From Myxococcales bacterium UBA1238 (GTDB taxonomy: Bacteria; Myxococcota_A; Bradymonadia; UBA7976; UBA1532), in contig DBWM01000010.1 in assembly GCA_002309015.1 (NCBI GenBank), positions 105,834 to 169,833 on the forward strand: DNA of 64,000 bases, given 5' to 3'. Below, in pieces: positions 1 to 8,484 of this stretch (its first letter is position 1; every line of letters begins with the position of its first letter). The notes beneath the pieces are model-generated. The model searched no databases. It was not told the origin of the DNA and was given only the letters and a program-made list of their open reading frames with translations. The translations under genes and the position numbers were made by a program.

Positions 1-55
1 CCAAAAATCCGAAGCGAACGTACAAAGAGTGACGCGCGATCCGAAGGAGTTTTAA

Positions 56-1600
56 GTGAAAAAGGCGTTTTATCTTGCAGGACTTGCGGCTTTGGCTTTG
101 GGCTGCTCGACTCATGAAGATGCGGCAAAGCCTTTAAAATCACATACGCAAGCGATCTATCACGGTTCGCGCACGCCGACGGTGGTCTCGATGACGGACG
201 GACAACTGCTGGCTCTGGGGTGGCTGCACAGCCTGTCGCGACCTGTCAGCTCCTATTGTTCGGGCACCATCATTGCGCCCCGCCTGGTGGCGACTGCAAA
301 GCATTGCTTTGACGAAAACTCCCGCGCGGTGAGCATCGGATTCAGCGTGGGCCAATTGCGCGAGGAACCCGTACATACCTTTACGCTCAATACTTTTTTG
401 CTTCACGAAACCCGCGATGTGGCGCTTTTGGTGCTCGCGGAAGATGCGACCGAGGTTGTGCCCGGGCTTACGCCGATCCCGTTTAACCGAACCGCGATGA
501 CGAGGGCCGATGAAGGGCGCATGGTGCAGGCTGCAGGTTATGGCCGGACCGACAACGGCGCTACGGGTCGATTCTTTGCCGAGGTCAAGCTCACCGGGGT
601 GACGGACGAGATGATCATCGTAGACGGCATGGGGCGTCAGGGCATCTGCAGCGGCGATTCCGGGGGACCTGCGCTCCTCATGCAGTCGGGAGAATTGGCG
701 GTTGTGGCTGTCGAGACCGAGGGCAGCAGCACCTGCGTGGGTCAGGACAGCATGACGCGCCTAGATCAGGTGGCCGAATGGATCGACTCCGTGGATCCCG
801 AAAATGTGATACTGACCGACTGCGAGGCGATCGGTCCCAAAGGCCGTTGCGTGGGCAATGTGGCTTTATGGTGCGAAACCACTGGCGTGATGCCCTATCG
901 TTGCGCCGACTGGGGACAAATCTGCGGCTACGACGAGCGAAAGGATCGCTATTACTGCATCGATAAACCCAACAACTGCGGCGATGTGCCCGAAGAAGGC
1001 CGTTGCAGCGAGACGGGCGTCGAATGGTGCGAAGATGGCGAGGTGATGACCGAAAACTGCGCGGAGAGCGAGCTGGTCTGCCATTTCGACGAGCAACTGG
1101 GCTATTACTGCGCCATGCCTTGCAGCGAAGAAGAATCCGTTTGTGAAGATCTGATTTGGCGCAGCTGCAAAGAGGGCTTTTGGACTTCGCAGGATTGCGC
1201 CGCGAGCGAAAAACTCTGCCTGGCCGACATGGGTTGCGTCACAGAAGAAGAATATGAAGATGCGGCTCTTGCGGACGCCCTGGTGCCGGATGCGGAGTTG
1301 GAGGACGCCGATTCAGAGGACGCCGATTCAGAAGACGCCGAGTTGCTGGATGCAGATTTGGAAGACGCGGAACCTGTGGAAGATGCTGAGCTTTTGCAGG
1401 ATGCGGCGAAGCAGGATGCAGCGGTTGTCCCCGATGCGGCGAAACAGGATGCAGCGGTTGTCCCCGATGCGTCAACGGATTCGGATTCCGGCGGATCCGA
1501 TGGATGCAGCGCTTTACCGCAATCTGGCGGCCCTGCATGGCTTTGGGCTGGTTTAGGTCTTTTGGCGATCGCTCCAGGAAGGCGTTTGCGAAAAAAATGA
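56..1600 (+). CDS. Chymotrypsin-fold (S1) serine protease lipoprotein with Cys-rich modules and MYXO-CTERM-like tail
   Basis: A 514-aa secreted protease. The GTG start is supported by GAAGGAG six bases upstream. Residues 1-16 are a signal peptide ending in a loose lipobox (ALGC, Cys17). The S1 protease domain has His83 (TAKHC), Asp121 (RDVALL) and Ser202 (GDSGGP). The residue at the base of the S1 pocket (chymotrypsin position 189, six before Ser202) is Gly, so trypsin-like Arg/Lys specificity is unlikely. Three six-Cys modules of about 45 residues follow, then an Asp/Ala-rich stalk and a tail of Gly-Cys, a hydrophobic helix and GRRLRKK, like MYXO-CTERM sorting signals. It is first of three tandem paralogues; 18 bases separate it from the next gene, so they are probably co-transcribed. 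The mature N-terminus reads IYHG where the paralogues have IVNG. The fold and active site are secure; the substrate is unknown. Confidence 0.88.
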   Translation: MKKAFYLAGLAALALGCSTHEDAAKPLKSHTQAIYHGSRTPTVVSMTDGQLLALGWLHSLSRPVSSYCSGTIIAPRLVATAKHCFDENSRAVSIGFSVGQLREEPVHTFTLNTFLLHETRDVALLVLAEDATEVVPGLTPIPFNRTAMTRADEGRMVQAAGYGRTDNGATGRFFAEVKLTGVTDEMIIVDGMGRQGICSGDSGGPALLMQSGELAVVAVETEGSSTCVGQDSMTRLDQVAEWIDSVDPENVILTDCEAIGPKGRCVGNVALWCETTGVMPYRCADWGQICGYDERKDRYYCIDKPNNCGDVPEEGRCSETGVEWCEDGEVMTENCAESELVCHFDEQLGYYCAMPCSEEESVCEDLIWRSCKEGFWTSQDCAASEKLCLADMGCVTEEEYEDAALADALVPDAELEDADSEDADSEDAELLDADLEDAEPVEDAELLQDAAKQDAAVVPDAAKQDAAVVPDASTDSDSGGSDGCSALPQSGGPAWLWAGLGLLAIAPGRRLRKK

Positions 1601-1618
1601 TGCAGGAGAAGATCTGAA

Positions 1619-2716
1619 ATGTTGCGCAATGCCTTGGTTTTATGGAGTGCGTTTTCACTTGTGGCCTGCCAGGCACCGGAAGATGCGCCGCAAGTGGCGA
1701 CTGTAAATCGAGCGATCGTCAATGGATCCCGAACGCATCACAGCGAGATTGTGCCGTTGAGCGAGGGGCAGCTGAAAGCCTTTGGATATCTTCACAAATC
1801 GGGCCAGGAAACGCGCATGTTTTGTACGGGTACCCTCATCGGACCGCGTCTGGTGGTGACCGCCCGGCATTGCGTGCATGACGATGAGCATTGTGTGGAC
1901 AAAGAGGAGAGGGTCACCTGTACCGATGGTGATTTAAAGCCGCAGCAGGTTCAGTTTTCGATCGGTCAATTGAACGCAGAACCGGATCACACGTTTCCGG
2001 TATCAAAGATTCACTACCGTACAGATGCAGATCTCGCGGTCTTAATCCTTTCGCAGGACGCCACAGTGGTGGTGCCCGGACTGACGCCGCTCTCCTGGAA
2101 TCGCAACGCTTCGCTTTCGGAGTTTGTGGAGCAGAAGATCGAGGTGGTGGGTTATGGCAATAACGCGCCCAACGGCGGCAAGGATTATTTTAATGGCCGC
2201 TTTTTTGCGGATTTAAAGTTTGCCAAACTCGACGATCGCTATGTCTGGGTGGACGGTGAGGGTGAGAAGGGGCTTTGCGATGGCGATTCCGGAGGGCCCG
2301 CATTGCTGACGATCGATGGGGAAGCGGTTGTGGTCGCGGTGGAATCTTTGGGCGAGGAAACCTGCCTGGGACTGGATAAGATGACTCGCCTCGACGGGTT
2401 TGCCGAATGGATTGAAGACCTCGATTCCGACGTTGAGACTTCGGATTGCGGGGGGGTGGATTACGCGGGCTATTGCGAAGACAGCAGGGTCATTTGGTGT
2501 GAAGACGGTCAGCTTTGGCATTACGACTGCGACAGTGATGGCCTGAGATGCGGCTACGATGGGGAGGGATACAACTGCCTCGATGAGGGGAGTGAATGGC
2601 TTTGGGGTGAAGGTGAGGATGGCTGCGGAATGATGCCGCATCGCGGTGGGATCAGTCTGTTTTGGCTTTGTGTCTTGGGCGTTTCCGCCGTAAGAATCCA
2701 TCGTCGCAAACGGTGA
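1619..2716 (+). CDS. S1 serine protease lipoprotein, paralogue 2
   Basis: A 365-aa paralogue of the preceding protease. It has a signal peptide with lipobox LVAC (Cys17). The catalytic triad is His84 (TARHC), Asp138 (DADLAVL) and Ser224 (GDSGGP), and position 189 is again Gly. The probable activation site is Ala-IVNG at residues 32-36, so the residue before the new N-terminus is Ala rather than Arg or Lys. Only one six-Cys module follows the protease domain, with no long acidic stalk. The C-terminus is a short Gly-Cys, hydrophobic helix, HRRKR tail. AGGAGA lies upstream of the ATG. An extra Cys pair in a loop after the catalytic His (near residues 92 and 101) is absent from the other two copies. 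It is likely surface-anchored; the substrate is unknown. Confidence 0.88.
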   Translation: MLRNALVLWSAFSLVACQAPEDAPQVATVNRAIVNGSRTHHSEIVPLSEGQLKAFGYLHKSGQETRMFCTGTLIGPRLVVTARHCVHDDEHCVDKEERVTCTDGDLKPQQVQFSIGQLNAEPDHTFPVSKIHYRTDADLAVLILSQDATVVVPGLTPLSWNRNASLSEFVEQKIEVVGYGNNAPNGGKDYFNGRFFADLKFAKLDDRYVWVDGEGEKGLCDGDSGGPALLTIDGEAVVVAVESLGEETCLGLDKMTRLDGFAEWIEDLDSDVETSDCGGVDYAGYCEDSRVIWCEDGQLWHYDCDSDGLRCGYDGEGYNCLDEGSEWLWGEGEDGCGMMPHRGGISLFWLCVLGVSAVRIHRRKR

Positions 2717-2950
2717 TTCGACGCGCTCTTCGGATTCATCGGGGCAATCTTTCGCCCTTTGACGGTCTTCACCGCATTTTTTTGAAATCCACCCGATTTA
2801 TCTCTTCTTTCACCCTCAAAACGGTTGTACGTTAACGGCGTTTGGTGCCTAACGGGCGATCGTGTTTCACTTTTGGGTCGCCAGTTTGACTTGAGAAGCC
2901 GATCTTTCATTGGGCAATGACCTTTGGCTTTACCTTCATAAGGAGATGAC

Positions 2951-4141
2951 ATGCGAATTTCTCACGTGGCTGCAGCGCTCGCCTGCGTTTCGCTTTGTGC
3001 CTGCACCGAAGAGGAGAGGGAACAAATCCGTTCTTCCGACGAATCTTTCGAGTGGGTCCAAAGCCCCATCGTCAACGGATCCCGCACACATGACTCCAGC
3101 ATCGTCGATTTAACCGACGGGCAATTGAAGGCTTTCGGGTATCTTCACCGCTACGGCTCCAATCGAACCATGTTCTGTTCGGGGACCATCATCGCTCCGC
3201 GCGTTGTGGCGACCGCCCGTCACTGCGTGCACGACGAGGATTCACCGTCCAGCGATACACGCCCGGGTGACATCCAGTTCTCCATCGGCATGTTCAATTC
3301 CAGCCCGGAATACACCTTTAACGTCTCTGAAATTCACTACAACCAGAATGTGGACGCCGCCATCCTGGTGTTGTCCGAGGATGCCACGGCGGCAGTGGAC
3401 GGTCTGACGCCCATTCCCATGAACCGATCCGGGGCGCTTTCGGGCTTCGTAGGCAAGAAGGTGCAGGTTGCAGGGTATGGGAACACCGTGGGCAACGGTG
3501 GATCGGGTTATTACAAGGGGCGTTATTTCGCCGAAGTGCGTTTGGCTTCGGTCGATAACACCATGATCAATGTTGACGGTGAAGGGCTTGAAGGCATTTG
3601 CGACGGGGATTCCGGCGGTCCCGCACTTTTGACCGTCAATGACCAGGTGGTGGTGGTCGCGGTCGAATCGAACGGCGCCATGTCCTGCGTCGACGTGGAT
3701 CATATGACGCGCCTCGATCGAATTGCCTCCTGGATCGACAGCTTCGATCCCGACGCGGATTCGAATGAGAACCCCTGTGGTAATGTGTCGTACGTCGGTT
3801 ACTGCGATGGAAACGTTGCCGTGTGGTGCAACACCGAAGATGGCGTTTCCGCGATCGCACGCCGTGACTGCGCTGCTGAAAACAAAGTTTGCGGCTATAG
3901 CACCTCGTATGGCTACTATTGCATCGATGGTAACGGGGGATCTACCGGCGGTAACGGTGGCTCTGGCAGCGGTGGATCGGGTGGATCCTCCGGAGTGACA
4001 GGCACCAACGGATCGGGTGGAAGCTCTGTCCCCACCAATACTACGCGCGGTTGCTCTTCGATGCCCGGTCAGTCCCAGGGTATCTGGGGCTTCTTGCCGG
4101 TGATTGGCCTCCTGGCCCTCCGTCGTCGTCGCAACGCGTAA
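2951..4141 (+). CDS. S1 serine protease lipoprotein, paralogue 3
   Basis: A 396-aa protease with signal peptide and lipobox LCAC (Cys18). The triad is His91, Asp135 and Ser221, and Gly again occupies the S1-pocket base. The probable activation site is Pro-IVNG near residues 39-43. One six-Cys module follows, then a Gly/Ser-rich linker in place of the acidic stalk of paralogue 1, and a tail of Gly-Cys, hydrophobic helix and RRRRN. The start has a good AAGGAG at 2940-2945. A 234-base gap separates it from paralogue 2, so it may have its own promoter, although none is clear. The three copies differ mainly in what lies between the protease domain and the anchor, which suggests the spacer is under little sequence constraint. 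Confidence 0.88.
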   Translation: MRISHVAAALACVSLCACTEEEREQIRSSDESFEWVQSPIVNGSRTHDSSIVDLTDGQLKAFGYLHRYGSNRTMFCSGTIIAPRVVATARHCVHDEDSPSSDTRPGDIQFSIGMFNSSPEYTFNVSEIHYNQNVDAAILVLSEDATAAVDGLTPIPMNRSGALSGFVGKKVQVAGYGNTVGNGGSGYYKGRYFAEVRLASVDNTMINVDGEGLEGICDGDSGGPALLTVNDQVVVVAVESNGAMSCVDVDHMTRLDRIASWIDSFDPDADSNENPCGNVSYVGYCDGNVAVWCNTEDGVSAIARRDCAAENKVCGYSTSYGYYCIDGNGGSTGGNGGSGSGGSGGSSGVTGTNGSGGSSVPTNTTRGCSSMPGQSQGIWGFLPVIGLLALRRRRNA

Positions 4142-4347
4142 CGCTTTCTCCATCTATCCCCCCGGTATCACCCTCCTTCCCTTTCGCTCAACACCGATCA
4201 CCCCCTGTAAGCAACGCGTTGCCCGGAATGTTTGGGGCATGTTCCCGGCCAGTAGTCCCTTTTTGCGGTGCAAATCAATGCCCTTTTTCTGGGTGTATTT
4301 TACTGTAACCTCTTTGTATTTTTTTTTGAATCACAAGTGAGAGCATC

Positions 4348-6327
4348 ATGCGTAAAGCTGTTTTTCTGTTTGCCGCCCTGTGTCTGGCCGCCTGCCAGGA
4401 TGAAGAAATCGTCGATCGAGGGGGGATGACGTCGCAAGCCGACTTCAATCTCTCAATGTCCGAGAGGCTGTCCGTCGATGTAAGCCGTAAAAGCGCCATC
4501 AACCCGGGGGATGCGGAGCTTTTGCGCAAGAGCACCCACCGCACCAAGGCGTCCTGTGGCGACGTCACGACTGAAGGTCGATGCAATGGCACCACGGCAG
4601 AATGGTGCTCGGATGGTGAACTCAAATCATTCGACTGCGGCAACGTCGATATGGGTTGCGGCTACGTCAACAATGACCTGGGGTATTACTGCACCTGCGA
4701 CGTATCGACTTACAATGCGGGGTGCATCGGCAGTTTCGCCGTTTGGTGCGAGACGCCTTCTTCGGGGGGAAACCCAACGCTTGCAATGTATAACTGCTCT
4801 GACAATGACCTCACCTGCGGAATCAGTGATGGCTCATTAACCTGCGTAGAATCCTCGGGAGAAGGTTGCGGCAACGTCACCTACGAGGGGTATTGCGACG
4901 GTGATGTGGCTTATTGGTGCAAATATGCGGGGACCGCATCGGAAACCATTGCGCATTACGACTGCTCCCAGGAGGGTAAAACCTGCGGGCTCACTTCAGA
5001 TGGCGATTATTACTGCGTAGAACCCTCGGGAGGTGGTTGCGGCAGCGTCACCTACGAGGGGTATTGCGACGGTAATGTTTTGTATTGGTGCGATAACCCG
5101 GGGACCGCATCGGAAACCATTGCGCGTCAGGATTGCTCCGCGAGTGATAAAGTCTGCGGAGATGATGGTGATGGCAATTATTACTGCAAAGAATCCTCGG
5201 GTGGCAATTGCGGCAACATCACATCCCAGGGGACATGCGACGGCGACGTATTGACGTATTGCAATGACGGCGAATTAAAGACGATCAACTGCCGTTCTGC
5301 CTATGCTGTCGCGGGGAGGCAGACGGAATACACCTGTGATTGGTCCAGCAACTACAACAGTTACTCTTGCGTCATCGATGATGATACCGGAGCCTCCTGC
5401 GGTACAGTCAGTTCTGCTGGACGCTGTGCTGGCAATAACCTCGAATATTGTTACCAGAATACTCTGCATCGCCTTTATTGCGCCGAGTTCGGCTACGTTT
5501 GCGGCGAGGATGAGGTCAATGGCGGCTATAACTGCATCGAATCCAGCTCTGTAACCGATGGTGGTACCGATGGTGGATCTGCGGATTCAGGATTGATCGA
5601 TAGCGGTACCGACGGTGGATCTACAGATTCAGGCGTAAACGACAGCGGTACCGACGGAGGATCTGCGGATTCAGGATTGATCGATAGCGGTACCGACGGT
5701 GGATCTGCGGATTCAGGCGTCAATCAGGACAGCTCCATCGGTGAGGACAGCGGAAGCAGTGATGGAGGCAGCGTGGTCACCGATGGTGGAACGTCGGATT
5801 CCGGTGGTGGCGACCCTTGTAACGGGGTGTCTTATGAAGGTAAATGCAGTGAAGATGGTCGATCCTACAGTTATTGCGAGAATGGTCACCTTTACACCAA
5901 TCCTTGCCCGGAGGGTAAGATCTGCGGCTTCGTGCAGACCAGCGGCATGTACACCTGTGTAAAGGCTCAAACCACAGATGCAGGCGAGCCTCAGGACAGT
6001 GGAACTGTAACGGATGCAAGTGGTGAAACCACCGATTCCGGCAGTACAACTGTGGATGCAAGCGATGATGCAAGCTCATCCCAGGGGGATGCCAGCGAAT
6101 CCAACGATTCAGGCAACGTAAGCACCCAGGATGCAGCTTCTTCCGATGCCTCCAATGGAAACAATCACGGCGGTAATGGCGGATCCAATCAGGGCAGATT
6201 GCGCGATGCCGACGTAGATGACTCCTCTACAGTTTCTGCAGCGGGCTGTCACTCCCTGCCTGGGCATTCATCCACGCCGTTTTGGGCGCTCATACCCCTG
6301 TTGGCATTCTTGCGCCGCCGCCGTTAA
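4348..6327 (+). CDS. Cys-module repeat lipoprotein with MYXO-CTERM-like tail
   Basis: A 659-aa lipoprotein (lipobox LAAC, Cys16) with no enzymatic domain. It carries seven copies of the six-Cys module found in the upstream proteases: six in tandem from about residue 70 to 400, and a seventh at about 490-535. Each follows the pattern C-G-x-V, G-x-C, W/Y-C, D-C, C-G, Y-x-C. Between modules 6 and 7 is an Asp/Gly/Ser linker built on 14-residue units, and a second Asp/Ser-rich stalk follows module 7. The C-terminus is Gly-Cys, hydrophobic helix and RRRR. Sharing the module and anchor with the three proteases suggests a common surface location or partner. The function of the module is not recognised; adhesion or substrate presentation is only a guess. 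Confidence 0.8.
   Translation: MRKAVFLFAALCLAACQDEEIVDRGGMTSQADFNLSMSERLSVDVSRKSAINPGDAELLRKSTHRTKASCGDVTTEGRCNGTTAEWCSDGELKSFDCGNVDMGCGYVNNDLGYYCTCDVSTYNAGCIGSFAVWCETPSSGGNPTLAMYNCSDNDLTCGISDGSLTCVESSGEGCGNVTYEGYCDGDVAYWCKYAGTASETIAHYDCSQEGKTCGLTSDGDYYCVEPSGGGCGSVTYEGYCDGNVLYWCDNPGTASETIARQDCSASDKVCGDDGDGNYYCKESSGGNCGNITSQGTCDGDVLTYCNDGELKTINCRSAYAVAGRQTEYTCDWSSNYNSYSCVIDDDTGASCGTVSSAGRCAGNNLEYCYQNTLHRLYCAEFGYVCGEDEVNGGYNCIESSSVTDGGTDGGSADSGLIDSGTDGGSTDSGVNDSGTDGGSADSGLIDSGTDGGSADSGVNQDSSIGEDSGSSDGGSVVTDGGTSDSGGGDPCNGVSYEGKCSEDGRSYSYCENGHLYTNPCPEGKICGFVQTSGMYTCVKAQTTDAGEPQDSGTVTDASGETTDSGSTTVDASDDASSSQGDASESNDSGNVSTQDAASSDASNGNNHGGNGGSNQGRLRDADVDDSSTVSAAGCHSLPGHSSTPFWALIPLLAFLRRRR
5566..5733 (+). 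repeat. 42-bp coding tandem repeat
   Basis: Four consecutive 42-base units encode the 14-residue pattern TDGGS(A/T)DSG(LI/VN)DSG. Units alternate between LI and VN forms, so the array looks like two copies of an 84-base unit. The near-identity of the DNA, not just the protein, points to recent expansion by slippage or unequal recombination within the lipoprotein stalk. Confidence 0.85.
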
Positions 6328-6443
6328 TTCCTCTCTCACATCTTTCTCGCCTTCATCCCTCGTTGTCATTGCCGCTCATGCCCTGATTTGATACAAGGCG
6401 CCGTTTTTTTGATGACCCAGATTCCGCAGGGGTTGAAAAAGCG

Positions 6444-7520
6444 ATGTCGCGTAAAAAGAAGAACGCCGATCGGTCAGAGAATCGCGGACGTTCTGCAAAG
6501 CTGCCTCCGGAGGCACCGAGCGATGATCTTTTTTGGGTGGAAGAGGATGAGCAGGAGGAGGAGACCCGGCCTCCCAAAGAGGAGCCGCCTCTGTTTGACG
6601 CGATCCCCTGGAACGACGATCACGCGGGACCTCTGTGCATCGCCATCGCGGGTGGAAAAGGGGGATCGGGGCGCAGTCTCCTGACGGCCAACATCGGGCT
6701 CTATCTTTCGAGGCTCGGTCGCGACGTGGTGGTGGCCGATTTGGATCCCGGCGGTGCCAATCTCCACACGTATCTGGGGCTTCAGCCGCTTTTGCCGAGC
6801 GCCGGTGCCCTGTTGCGCGATCCCGGGCCGCCTTTGGTGGAATCGATCCCCGGGATGACGCTGCGCCTTTGCCGATCGCCGATGCCGGGTTGTTCGGGGG
6901 CCAATGATCCGCTGCGCCTGGCCACGATGGAGACCGCCAAGGGGTTAGGGGCCGACGTGCTTTTGATGGATTTGGGCACCCAGCTCGATCCTCTCACGCT
7001 GGAGGCGTTTTTGCAGGCCGATGCGGGGGTTGTGGTGGTGGTGCCCGAACCTGCGAGCTTTGAGCGCGCCTATGTGTTTTTGCGGGCGGCGCTCTATCGA
7101 AGGCTGCATCAGGGGGATGACGAACCTGCGGTTGTGGCGCGGGCGCTGCTTGCGGCGGATCAGATGGGTCAGCTCGATTCTCCGGCGGATCTGATCGCGA
7201 CGCTGTCGGGCGTTCACGCCAATGCGGCCGAAGCTTTAAGGGCGCGGGTGCTCGCGTTTAACCCCAAGATTCTGATGAACCGCTGCCGTTCGAGAACCGA
7301 ACGCGAGATGGAGGCGGGCATGGTGTCGGCGTTAAAACGGCGTTTTGGCATGCTGGCCGAGGGGTTAGGCGGCGTGGCTCTGGACGATACGGCGATGGAA
7401 GCGGCGCGCAGAAGGCGGAATGTGATGCTTGAATATCCGGGATCGAGCCTGGGCAGCGACATTGAGCGCGTGGCCAGGCGTCTGCTCGCTTCAACCTTTG
7501 TGAGGGACGCGCGCGTATGA
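6444..7520 (+). CDS. MinD/ParA-family P-loop ATPase with Arg in the Walker A lysine position
   Basis: A 358-aa protein with a charged, probably disordered N-terminus of about 60 residues and then a MinD/ParA-type domain. The deviant Walker A reads GGKGGSGRS (residues 70-78). The family's signature Lys is present (Lys72), but the usual P-loop Lys before Ser78 is Arg77. The switch I region reads ADLDPGGANLHT (about residues 98-109), and a Walker-B-like LLMDLGTQ follows. The GANLHT signature is typical of deltaproteobacterial MinD-like proteins. The stop overlaps the next start as ATGA, so it is translationally coupled to the J-domain/HTH gene. These ATPases usually position or regulate membrane-associated complexes; the target here is unknown. 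Whether Arg77 still permits hydrolysis is uncertain. Confidence 0.8.
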   Translation: MSRKKKNADRSENRGRSAKLPPEAPSDDLFWVEEDEQEEETRPPKEEPPLFDAIPWNDDHAGPLCIAIAGGKGGSGRSLLTANIGLYLSRLGRDVVVADLDPGGANLHTYLGLQPLLPSAGALLRDPGPPLVESIPGMTLRLCRSPMPGCSGANDPLRLATMETAKGLGADVLLMDLGTQLDPLTLEAFLQADAGVVVVVPEPASFERAYVFLRAALYRRLHQGDDEPAVVARALLAADQMGQLDSPADLIATLSGVHANAAEALRARVLAFNPKILMNRCRSRTEREMEAGMVSALKRRFGMLAEGLGGVALDDTAMEAARRRRNVMLEYPGSSLGSDIERVARRLLASTFVRDARV

Positions 7521-8143
7521 CCGATCCCAAACAGATGAACCTCTATGCGGTCCTCGAAGTCGAACCCGGGGCCACCGACGACGAGATCCGCCGCGCGCAC
7601 AAGCGCCTGATACAACTCTTCGATCCCGCAGGGATGGTGGTTTACGGGCTCTATCGTGAAAGCGATGCCAAACGGTTGCTGGAGCGATTAAAAGAAGCCT
7701 ACGAGACGCTGATGGATCCCGAGAAGCGGCGCCTTTACGATTTAAACCTCTTCCCCAAGGGACATCCCAGCCTGCGGCGTGCGGACGAGCGCGTGGCGAT
7801 GACACCTCCGAGGCGGATGGAGATCGTGGGCGATCCCTTTAAAGCCCTGAATCTTGGGGCTGAAGACCTGTTGTCGGGGGATGCCTTAAGGCAACTGCGG
7901 GAACTCTGTGGGATCTCCCTGCAAGAGATAGCGGATCGCACCAAGATCAGCCTGTTTGCTCTGCGCAGCATCGAGAATGAGCAGTTCAGCGACCTGCCTG
8001 CGCCCGTCTACCTGACCGGGTTCTTAAAGCAAATCGCGCAGTTTCTGCATATCGATCCCGCGAGGCTGGTGCACGACTATATGGCGAGGCTCAGCGCCTG
8101 GCGCGCATCGGCGCTCCCCGAAGATGAACAGACGAAGGCTTGA
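7517..8143 (+). CDS. Degenerate J-domain fused to RodZ-like helix-turn-helix domain
   Basis: A 208-aa protein. Residues 8-75 resemble a DnaJ J-domain (NLYAVLEVEPGAT at the front, DPEKRRLYD at the end). The HPD tripeptide needed to stimulate Hsp70 is replaced by a FDP-containing loop, so classical co-chaperone activity is unlikely. Residues about 120-190 form a HTH_25-type domain like the N-terminus of RodZ (RQLRELCGISLQEIADRTK, then IENEQFSDLP). No membrane segment follows. The gene overlaps the MinD-like gene by four bases, and the two are likely to act together. Gene regulation or scaffolding are both possible. Confidence 0.75.
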   Translation: MTDPKQMNLYAVLEVEPGATDDEIRRAHKRLIQLFDPAGMVVYGLYRESDAKRLLERLKEAYETLMDPEKRRLYDLNLFPKGHPSLRRADERVAMTPPRRMEIVGDPFKALNLGAEDLLSGDALRQLRELCGISLQEIADRTKISLFALRSIENEQFSDLPAPVYLTGFLKQIAQFLHIDPARLVHDYMARLSAWRASALPEDEQTKA

Positions 8144-8204
8144 CGCATGTAGGATAGTGTTTTAGCGTGCGTACAGATTTGGCAACAGAGAGGGAGAGCT
8201 GCCC

Positions 8205-8474
8205 ATGCCCGTCGACATTAAAACCCCGCAGAAAGCGCAAAGGTTAGCCCGCGTCATCGCCTCCGATATCCTGGGTTACAACGCCAAAGACATCGCAGAG
8301 GGCTTAAAGAACGACGATCTCTTCGAACGTCTGGAGCAGGAGATCGTTGAAGCGCGCAAGCAGTATAACGAGCGCGTGGACGAATCGATCCGCAATCAAT
8401 ACAACTTCCTCGAAAGAGCTCTGGTCGACGTGCTGATCAACAAGTCGGCCCATTTGCCCACCCGCATCTGGTAA
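8205..8474 (+). CDS. Small conserved protein of unknown function
   Basis: An 89-aa mostly helical protein with AGGGAGAG upstream of its ATG. The N-terminal half contains ARVIASDILGYN followed by an amphipathic stretch with regularly spaced Glu and Leu. From memory, this motif recurs in small deltaproteobacterial proteins and at the ends of some zinc-ribbon proteins, but no function is known to me. It lies 61 bases after the J-domain/HTH gene and 10 bases before the pseudouridine synthase, so it is probably in the same transcript. It has no signal peptide and no cysteines. Confidence 0.7.
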   Translation: MPVDIKTPQKAQRLARVIASDILGYNAKDIAEGLKNDDLFERLEQEIVEARKQYNERVDESIRNQYNFLERALVDVLINKSAHLPTRIW

Positions 8475-8484
8475 AGCGTCCGCG

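Noticed and set aside
1105..1722. Long minus-strand open frame within the first two protease genes
   Set aside because: It is the antisense shadow of the Asp/Ala stalk repeats; low-complexity Ser/Ala composition, no SD, and both strands' better frame is the protease.
3242..4153. 303-aa minus-strand frame opposite protease 3
   Set aside because: It lies wholly opposite a protease with intact catalytic motifs. The predicted protein has no known motif and unlikely composition (many His and Arg).
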